From CAZISM01 sp964541895 (GTDB taxonomy: Bacteria; Zhuqueibacterota; Zhuqueibacteria; Residuimicrobiales; Residuimicrobiaceae), in NCBI GenBank assembly GCA_964541895.1, contig CAZISM010000016.1, positions 1 through 64,000 on the forward strand: DNA of 64,000 nucleotides. Direction: 5' to 3'. Positions within the stretch are counted from its first letter, which is position 1. Every line of letters begins with the position of its first letter. Positions 9,061 to 14,742 of the stretch are shown here, in pieces. The position numbers and the translations under genes are program-made. Under the pieces are notes generated by a model. That model saw only the letters and a program-made list of their open reading frames with translations, made no database searches and had not been told where the DNA came from.

Positions 9061-9720
9061 CTATTTGACGAGGTAACCGAAGGAATTTTCACTGGTCATG
9101 CCGGCGGCGTTGGCTTCATCGGTATCGATGTGCATATAGAGGTTGAGATTCTCTGCCACGCGTATCATGACCTGTGCAAAGGTCACCGCTATCTCGCCGC
9201 TGGTGCGAATGTTCACCATATCGCCGTGTTTGACGCCAAAACGGGCCGCATGCTGCGGGCTCATGTGAATGTGGCGCATGGCGCGAATGGCGCCCTCCGG
9301 AAGCAACAGCGCCCCTTTAGGACCGACCACCGTAAAGGGGGCAGAGCCCCTGGTGTTGCCGGAAAGCCGGTGCGGCAATTTCATGCCGAGATAGATACCG
9401 TCGGTATAGGACAGTTCCAGCTGGGAAAATTTGCGGATGTCGCCGAGAATACGCACTTTTTCAAACACCCGTCGATTAGGGCCGACGATGGTGACGGTCT
9501 CATTGGCCGCGAATTCACCCGGTTGCGGCAGGTCCTTCAGTTTGGTCAAACGCGCGCCCGGACCGAACAGCAGTTCCAGATGTTCCTGAGTGATATGCAT
9601 GTGGCGGGCGGAAATTCCGATGGGGATGCGTTCAGCATCCTGCTCCTTCAGCATCTCCTCGACCACCTGCCGTACAACCCGTTCTACCGTATTTTGCAAT
9701 TCTTGCTGATTCATCGCCAT
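9061..9720 (-). CDS. pduL: PduL-type phosphate acyltransferase with N-terminal encapsulation peptide
   Basis: PduL-family enzyme that moves the acyl group between CoA and phosphate inside the microcompartment and so recycles CoA. Here the acyl would be lactoyl or propionyl, depending on the missing aldehyde dehydrogenase. The catalytic part shows IGISARHMHITQEHLELLFG, with the His-rich zinc motif of family part 1, and AIRAMRHIHMSPQHAARFG, the second His cluster. At 219 residues it is typical. Residues 3-25 form an amphipathic helix (QQELQNTVERVVRQVVEEML), the expected encapsulation peptide. AAAGG precedes the ATG. It lies 62 bp downstream of the BMC-T gene on the same strand. Confidence 0.93.
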   Translation of the reverse strand: MAMNQQELQNTVERVVRQVVEEMLKEQDAERIPIGISARHMHITQEHLELLFGPGARLTKLKDLPQPGEFAANETVTIVGPNRRVFEKVRILGDIRKFSQLELSYTDGIYLGMKLPHRLSGNTRGSAPFTVVGPKGALLLPEGAIRAMRHIHMSPQHAARFGVKHGDMVNIRTSGEIAVTFAQVMIRVAENLNLYMHIDTDEANAAGMTSENSFGYLVK

Positions 9721-9782
9721 AACAGAACCTTTAACGTTGATTGGACATCGGTGACAGCCTCCCCGTTGCCGTCACACAGCGA

Positions 9783-10328
9783 TCAGATGTAGTTTTGATA
9801 CAGCTCTTTGCTGGGCGCCGGGATCACCACTTTATTGACCAGCAACCCTTTTTCAGCCACAATCGCGGCGCCGGCGTCCACAGCCGCACGGACAGCGGAC
9901 ACTTCGCCCGTCATGGTCACAAAGGCCTTGCCCCCCAGCGCCATGGCCAGGCGGATCTCCAGCAATTCCACGCTGGCGGCTTTGGCGGCCGCATCGGCGG
10001 CTTCCAACAGAGACGCTACGGAAAAAGATTCAATAACGCCCAGACTGCCCAGCTCGTGCACCACGTTGGCGCCGGCGACGGCGGGCATCACACCGGGATG
10101 GACGTTGGGAATCACCATGGAATCGATGACCGCATCCGGCCATTCGCCCTTGCCGGAAGCGATGCTGGATTGAACCGCTGCCACCGAACCGGTCACGATC
10201 ACCATATATTTTCCGGAACAGATGGTCCGCGACAGCACCAGTTGTACATCCGCCGTTTTCAGCATGGCATCGGTGACAGCCAGGCCGGCGGCAATGCTGT
10301 TCAATTCAATCAGGCCGAGACTATTCAT
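9783..10328 (-). CDS. pduT: BMC-T trimeric shell protein, PduT-like with pore cysteine
   Basis: Two tandem BMC domains (residues about 1-90 and 95-181) make a trimer-forming shell protein. It resembles Salmonella PduT across its length. Cys37 in RTICSGK aligns with PduT Cys38, the residue that holds a [4Fe-4S] cluster at the three-fold axis of that protein. The shell could therefore conduct electrons rather than small molecules at this point (family knowledge plus inference). It is followed by pduL and lies 21 bp after the pduS-like gene. That pairing matches the known interaction of PduT and PduS in propanediol microcompartments, although no diol dehydratase is present here. Confidence 0.9.
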   Translation of the reverse strand: MNSLGLIELNSIAAGLAVTDAMLKTADVQLVLSRTICSGKYMVIVTGSVAAVQSSIASGKGEWPDAVIDSMVIPNVHPGVMPAVAGANVVHELGSLGVIESFSVASLLEAADAAAKAASVELLEIRLAMALGGKAFVTMTGEVSAVRAAVDAGAAIVAEKGLLVNKVVIPAPSKELYQNYI

Positions 10329-10349
10329 GTCGACATTATCCTCAATTCA

Positions 10350-11666
10350 TCAGGTGCGAATCGTAACCAGGTCCGGGGTGACCTCGTGCACACGGCCCGT
10401 CAGGCTGGCATGTATGTTCGCGCCCAGTTTTCCATCCGCCATTTCGGCTATCGTTTCGCCCCGCCGCACCGTCTGCCCTGCTTTTACGATCGCCGTCGCC
10501 GCTACACCCACATGCTGTTTTAACGGGATTCGTACCTGGGCCGGCGTCACATCGATCGCTTTGAATTCGGCGTGCGCTTCATACTGTGTCACATTCAACC
10601 GATTCATCAGCTGTTTTATTGGGACGCGGCGGCTATCCTTCATGGCGTGAACGCGGACCTCGGTTGGTCCTTCCCACTTGCCCTGGCCTTTGCCACGCAA
10701 ATCCTGCATGCCGCGCACGCAGGCCTCACGGGGATAGAGCGATTCCGGGCACGCGTACAGGGTGCAGAGGCCGCACTGACAGCAGAGCAGGGCATGTCGG
10801 TTCCAGATCTCGGTGCCCAAGGCCGTGAAGCCGAGAGAGCGCATCACCAGATGCGGCTGCACGTTGTAGCCGAGCAGATAGCGCGGACAGAGTTCGGTGC
10901 AATAGCTGCATTGATCGCAGGCGGAGTGGCCGATGCGATGCATGGCTTTGGCCGGCCGGGTGGTGCGCTGTATCAGGATGTGGTCCGGGGGCAACACAAT
11001 CAGGCCGCCGGTTGTTTTTGTGACCGGCTGCTCATCATCGGGCAGCAGCCGTCCCATCATCAGCCCGCTCTCCATGATCCGATAGTCGGTGATGCTGGGA
11101 CCGCCGGCCAGCGCCAGGACATCCCGGCCTGACATACCGATGGGCACCCGCACCGTAACCGGGTGTTTGACAGCGCCGGTGATGGTCATAAAGGTATCAG
11201 TGACCGGTTGGCCCAGAGAGGCCTGGTACAGGTTATACAGCGTTTCCACGTTATTGACCACCGCACCCACCTGCAGAGGCAATCCCTGCGGCGGGATCAA
11301 TCGGCCGGTGATGCCGTAGACGAGTTCATATTCATCCCCGGCCGGATAAAAATCGCCGAATTCATGAATGGTGACAGGGTGGTTGCCGATGGCTTTTTGG
11401 ACGGCGTCGATGGCGTCACGATTCTTTGATTTGATGCCGAACACCAGTTTATCGGCGCCCACCTGACGGCCGGCCAGCAAGAGCCCTCCGACCACTTCGC
11501 GGCTGAAATGAATCAAGAGCTCGCGATCTTTGTGCATCAACGGCTCACACTCGGCGCCGTTGACCAGGTAGTATTCGACGTTGGCATCGAGTTTGACGTG
11601 GGTGGGGAAACCGGCGCCGCCGGCGCCCACGACCCCGGCTTTTTTCACTTGCTCAACAATACTCAT
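10350..11666 (-). CDS. pduS: PduS-like RnfC-domain iron-sulfur flavoprotein
   Basis: This 438-residue protein of the RnfC/PduS family opens with VKKAGVVGAGGAGFPTHVKL, the glycine-rich FMN/NADH-binding start of the family, followed by NGAECEPLMHKDRELL. Two [4Fe-4S] motifs follow: CDQCSYCTELCP near residues 247-260 and CCQCGLCTLYACP near 290-305. A barrel-sandwich/SLBB-like tail ends the protein. In Pdu systems PduS uses NADH to reduce cobalamin and docks on PduT. With no B12 enzyme gene here, a role in passing electrons from NADH across the shell through the adjacent PduT-like protein is a reasonable inference. Its start codon directly abuts the stop of the upstream gene, so translation is coupled. 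Confidence 0.9.
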   Translation of the reverse strand: MSIVEQVKKAGVVGAGGAGFPTHVKLDANVEYYLVNGAECEPLMHKDRELLIHFSREVVGGLLLAGRQVGADKLVFGIKSKNRDAIDAVQKAIGNHPVTIHEFGDFYPAGDEYELVYGITGRLIPPQGLPLQVGAVVNNVETLYNLYQASLGQPVTDTFMTITGAVKHPVTVRVPIGMSGRDVLALAGGPSITDYRIMESGLMMGRLLPDDEQPVTKTTGGLIVLPPDHILIQRTTRPAKAMHRIGHSACDQCSYCTELCPRYLLGYNVQPHLVMRSLGFTALGTEIWNRHALLCCQCGLCTLYACPESLYPREACVRGMQDLRGKGQGKWEGPTEVRVHAMKDSRRVPIKQLMNRLNVTQYEAHAEFKAIDVTPAQVRIPLKQHVGVAATAIVKAGQTVRRGETIAEMADGKLGANIHASLTGRVHEVTPDLVTIRT

Positions 11667-12392
11667 TTATTCCGACCTATCTGTTGAAAGCCAGGTCTTT
11701 ATCATTTCATGTAATTTCACTCTGCCGAATGAACGGCTGTTCAAAAGCAACACGTTGGCTCGTGCGGAGGCTCGAACCCCGGCCAGCGAATCCACCCGCC
11801 AGCCCATCACCGGCATCAAACGTTCATCTCGCAGCAGGCGTCTGTAGAGCGGATGGACCTGATCGTCAAAAACGATGGCGGCTTCCAGTTCGTTACGGCT
11901 GATACGGCTACGGATCATCTCCAGCGGCTGCTCGAGATTTCGCGCCCCCTGCGGCACGGGGATGACTAAAACGTTCCGCTCGCACTCTTGCAACGCGGCA
12001 AAAACAGCTTGCCACTGCATCTGCAAAAGAAACCGCGCCATAACGGCAACGCTCTTTTGGCCTTGCACCGCTTCGGCCGGTTCAGAAGGGATCGTACCCC
12101 GTTCCAGCGTCATGCCCAGGTCCTGAAGCAGATCCAGGGCAGAAGGCGTAACCAGGCAGGTTGGCGCGACCAGGAGATGTTTCATGCCCTGCTGTGCCCA
12201 CTCCTGTACACGGGCGGCGGTTATGAGACGCGCACTGGTATTCCGGCGGTCGACCGCCGGCGGCGCCGCAGAAGCCATAACAGCCGGTGTGGAACGAGCG
12301 GCGGAGGCGTCCGCGCTGAGAGCGGCCATGACCTCCTGCACAATCAAGCGGATCAACCGCTCCTTTTCATCAGGGCGCAAGAGCGGCCTCAC
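11667..12392 (-). CDS. BMC-associated protein of unknown function, predicted cargo
   Basis: I do not recognise a characterised family for this 241-residue protein. Its N-terminus (DEKERLIRLIVQEVMAAL, about 8-25) is a short amphipathic helix followed by an Ala/Ser/Pro-rich linker, the usual form of a BMC encapsulation peptide. Next comes LITAARVQEWAQQGMKHLLV and CLVTPSALDLL, a motif resembling the 'LTPSARELL' element at the N-terminus of EutT and some other BMC proteins. The C-terminal half has alternating hydrophobic strands and helices (NVLVIPVPQGARNLEQP, LEAAIVFDDQ) suggesting an alpha/beta domain with no obvious catalytic motif. The GTG start overlaps the preceding stop by 4 nt, so it belongs firmly to the shell operon. 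Confidence 0.75.
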   Translation of the reverse strand: MRPLLRPDEKERLIRLIVQEVMAALSADASAARSTPAVMASAAPPAVDRRNTSARLITAARVQEWAQQGMKHLLVAPTCLVTPSALDLLQDLGMTLERGTIPSEPAEAVQGQKSVAVMARFLLQMQWQAVFAALQECERNVLVIPVPQGARNLEQPLEMIRSRISRNELEAAIVFDDQVHPLYRRLLRDERLMPVMGWRVDSLAGVRASARANVLLLNSRSFGRVKLHEMIKTWLSTDRSE

Positions 12393-12685
12393 TGCTTTTC
12401 GCCTGCAGAGGCGGCCGGGTGGTCAATGCGGTCGACGATGGCGGTGATGATGCTGCGTAAAGGGATGCGTTTCTTGAATCCAAGAATTTCCATGGCCGAG
12501 CGGCCTTCTGCCGAGACCAGCACGACATCGCCCACGCCGGCGCCCACCGTGTCCACCGCCACCTGGATGCCGGATTTGAGCTTGCCATCCGGATTCATGG
12601 GCTTGACCAGGAGGATTTTTCGGTTCTTAAAACTCTCGTGTTTCACTGTGGAAACCAGACGGCCCACCACTTGCGCGAGAATCAT
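12389..12685 (-). CDS. BMC-P pentameric shell vertex protein (EutN/CcmL), copy 1
   Basis: EutN/CcmL-family beta-barrel protein of 98 residues; pentamers of this family cap the vertices of the microcompartment shell. The sequence has the family start (LAQVVGRLVSTVKHESF), the central VAVDTVGAGVGDVVLVSAEG with its Gly-rich turn, and the closing ITAIVDRID. A positively charged C-terminal tail (ASAGEKQ) is short. Four-nucleotide overlaps with both neighbours show coupled translation. It is the last of three different BMC-P genes in a row; three pentamer types is a known trait of planctomycete/verrucomicrobial (PVM) aldolase-type microcompartments. Confidence 0.93.
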   Translation of the reverse strand: MILAQVVGRLVSTVKHESFKNRKILLVKPMNPDGKLKSGIQVAVDTVGAGVGDVVLVSAEGRSAMEILGFKKRIPLRSIITAIVDRIDHPAASAGEKQ

Positions 12686-12954
12686 GATTTATCCTTGTCC
12701 AATCGATCGACCAGGCCGACGATGCTGGCGTCGCTGGGAATCTGTCGATCCGGCAGCGAAAACGTCGCCTCTGCGCCGGTAACCCAGTACACCACATCCT
12801 GCAGGCGCGAATTGATCATATCAGCCGCGATCAACGGCGCACCCGCATCTTTTTGTTCTTCGTCCAGCGGCTGCAGAATGGAGAGCTGAATACCGGTCAG
12901 CTTTTCGTCCTTGGCCGTGGCCCAGACGCGACCGATGACTCGACCCAATCTCAT
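12682..12954 (-). CDS. BMC-P pentameric shell vertex protein (EutN/CcmL), copy 2
   Basis: The most divergent of the three EutN/CcmL proteins, 90 residues. It keeps the N-terminal strand pattern (LGRVIGRVWATAKDEKLTG) and the terminal SDASIVGLVDRLD. The central 'GAGVGD' turn of its neighbours is replaced by INSRLQDVVYWVTGAEATF. This pattern, with aromatic YWV after the turn, recurs in one of the pentamers of multi-pentamer loci and suggests a specialised vertex. It overlaps the next gene by 4 nt and starts 1 nt after the stop of copy 3. Confidence 0.9.
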   Translation of the reverse strand: MRLGRVIGRVWATAKDEKLTGIQLSILQPLDEEQKDAGAPLIAADMINSRLQDVVYWVTGAEATFSLPDRQIPSDASIVGLVDRLDKDKS

Positions 12955-12955
12955 A

Positions 12956-13252
12956 TCACGGCCTTGTTTTCTGATAGGTGAGGCGGCCGCTCATCTCCAC
13001 TGAATCCACTATGGCGATGATGGAGGCATCCGTGGGCACGGTGGACAGGTCTGAGGTCTGACGGGCGGAACTGCCGCGGCACAGCAGCACCATCTCGCCG
13101 ACGCCGGCGCCGACCGAATCCACAGCCACCACATAATTGTTGGTCGGTTTGGCGTCCGGTCCTACTACATTCAGAATGAGTAATTTTCTGCCGGTGAGAC
13201 GTTCGGTCTTTATGGTCGCCACCACCGATCCTTCTACCACAGCGAGTTCCAT
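12956..13252 (-). CDS. BMC-P pentameric shell vertex protein (EutN/CcmL), copy 3
   Basis: EutN/CcmL-family vertex protein of 98 residues. It starts LAVVEGSVVATIKTERLTG and contains VAVDSVGAGVGEMVLLCRGS, where the loop carries a Cys-Arg pair. It ends DASIIAIVDSVEMSG plus a short basic tail. It is the first shell gene after rhaA (25-bp gap), and the next pentamer gene follows after 1 nt. The sequence is closer to copy 1 than to copy 2, so copies 1 and 3 may be an older duplication pair (judged by eye). Confidence 0.93.
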   Translation of the reverse strand: MELAVVEGSVVATIKTERLTGRKLLILNVVGPDAKPTNNYVVAVDSVGAGVGEMVLLCRGSSARQTSDLSTVPTDASIIAIVDSVEMSGRLTYQKTRP

Positions 13253-13277
13253 ACTCGGATCCTCTAGATACAGGCTG

Positions 13278-14546
13278 TTACTTGCGTTTGCTCAACACAT
13301 CCTTTTCATACTGCTTGACAACCTGCAGCCACTCCATGCCGGACGGTATCGAGTTCCTGTAGAGATGATAATCCCAGACAGCGCCAAAGGGCAGGGTTTT
13401 GATCTCTTCCAACAGCGCCAGCCGGCTGGTGTGATCGCCCGCCTGCTCGTATTTCTTCAACATCGCTGTCGGTTCCAGCAGCGCCTGCAGCAACGCCTTG
13501 AGCATGCTGCGGGTGCCGATAATCCAGGCCGCGACGCGATTGACACTGGCATCGAAAAAGTCCAGGCCGATATGCGTGCGGCGCAAAAATTGGCCGCGCA
13601 CCAGCTCCTGCGCTATAGCCAGCAGTTCATCGTTGACGATGACGATGTGATCGCTGTCCCAGCGCACCCCGCGGCTGACGTGCAGCAGAATCTCGTCGAC
13701 GAACGTAAGCACGGAAGATAGTTTGTCCGATATCACTTCCGTAGGATGATAATGGCCGGCATCCAGCGTCAACAGTTTTTTTCTGCTGACCGCATAAGCA
13801 AGATAGAATTCATGGGAGCCGACGACATAGCTTTCCGAGCCGATGCCGAACAGCTTGGGCTCTACGGAATCCAGGTTGTATTTGGCCTCCACCTTGTCGC
13901 TGAACAGCTCATCGAGCGATTCCGCCAGTATCTGCCGCGGCCGGTTGCGATCAGCGGGCAGATCTTTATAGCCATCGGGAATCCAGACATTGGTCACACA
14001 GGGCGATTTGAGCGCTTTGCCGAACGAGGCGCCGATCCGGCGGCAGGCCTGGCCGTGACGAATCCAGAATTTGCGAACCGCTTTGTCAGAGTGGGACAGC
14101 GTGAAACCGCTGTCGGCTTTGGGATGAGCAAAAAAAGTGGGATTAAAATCGAGCTTGATCCCGTTGGCTTTTGCCCAACTGACCCAGTTGCGAAAATGCT
14201 CCGGCTGCAGTTCGTCGCGCTCCACGCGTTTGCCGTCGGTTTCAGCATAGATGGCGTGCAGGCTGAAGCGGTGATGGCCGGGAATCAGGCTTTTCGCTTT
14301 TTCAAAATCCTGGCGCAGTTCATCCGCGGTTCGCGCCCGTCCCGGATAATTGCCTGTGGCCTGAATGCCGCCGCCGAAATCAGAGCTGACGTTTTCGAAA
14401 CCGACCACATCATCGCCCTGCCAGCAGTGAATCGAGATGGAGATCCCATCCAACTGCTGCAACGCTTTATCAACATCAACGCCTACCTCTGCAAATATTT
14501 GATTGGCCATCTCAAAACGCTTTTCAATGACTGCTTTAGTTGTCAT
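13278..14546 (-). CDS. rhaA: L-rhamnose isomerase
   Basis: Converts L-rhamnose to L-rhamnulose, the first cytoplasmic step of the pathway. The protein is about 422 residues, in the family range. Matching segments include the N-terminal KRFEMANQIFAEVGVDVD and SISIHCWQGDDVVGFE, the metal-site region (DFNPTFFAHPKADSGFTLSH), and LLTLDAGHYHPTEVISDKL and GVRWDSDHIV, which carry His and Asp metal ligands. I prefer the ATG at 14546: AAAGGA lies 8 nt before it, whereas the in-frame ATG at 14555 would overlap that site. It is the promoter-proximal gene of the BMC operon, with shell genes starting 25 bp downstream. Confidence 0.95.
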   Translation of the reverse strand: MTTKAVIEKRFEMANQIFAEVGVDVDKALQQLDGISISIHCWQGDDVVGFENVSSDFGGGIQATGNYPGRARTADELRQDFEKAKSLIPGHHRFSLHAIYAETDGKRVERDELQPEHFRNWVSWAKANGIKLDFNPTFFAHPKADSGFTLSHSDKAVRKFWIRHGQACRRIGASFGKALKSPCVTNVWIPDGYKDLPADRNRPRQILAESLDELFSDKVEAKYNLDSVEPKLFGIGSESYVVGSHEFYLAYAVSRKKLLTLDAGHYHPTEVISDKLSSVLTFVDEILLHVSRGVRWDSDHIVIVNDELLAIAQELVRGQFLRRTHIGLDFFDASVNRVAAWIIGTRSMLKALLQALLEPTAMLKKYEQAGDHTSRLALLEEIKTLPFGAVWDYHLYRNSIPSGMEWLQVVKQYEKDVLSKRK

Positions 14547-14558
14547 AAGCGCCATCCT

Positions 14559-14615
14559 TTACAATATTGTAAGTATTGAACAAACAAAAATTGCTTACGT
14601 TATCGCACACGTGTG
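14559..14615. promoter_or_regulatory. Two palindromes upstream of rhaA, candidate operators
   Basis: TTACAATATTGTAA at 14559-14572 is a perfect 14-bp palindrome that ends on the rhaA ribosome-binding site. CACACGTGTG at 14606-14615 is a perfect 10-bp palindrome centred on the predicted transcription start. Their placement fits regulator binding sites controlling the rhamnose/BMC operon, though the regulator is not in the window. Confidence 0.45.
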
Positions 14616-14616
14616 T

Positions 14617-14645
14617 AATTTATTCAATCACTGCTAAAGAAGCAA
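14617..14645 (-). promoter_or_regulatory. Predicted sigma70-type promoter of the rhaA-BMC operon
   Basis: On the minus strand TTGCTT (14645-14640) and TAAATT (14622-14617) are 17 nt apart, and the start would fall near 14610 inside the CACACGTGTG palindrome. Both boxes are imperfect, as expected for a regulated promoter. The same pair, TTGCTT-17-TAAATT, occurs before the rlmI-like gene. Confidence 0.4.
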
Positions 14646-14719
14646 GGATTATTTGCAAAAATTTATAATTAGGCCTGATCTGTAAATATATGCATAAAAT
14701 CCAATAAAATCAAATAAAA

Positions 14720-14742
14720 ATAACCCAAGCAACAATGGTTAT
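14720..14742 (-). terminator. Probable intrinsic terminator of the amidase gene
   Basis: On the minus strand ATAACC and GGTTAT (14742-14737 and 14725-14720) form a 6-bp stem with an 11-nt loop, followed by TTTTTATTT. The stem includes the stop codon. The stem is short, so the call is moderate. Confidence 0.45.
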
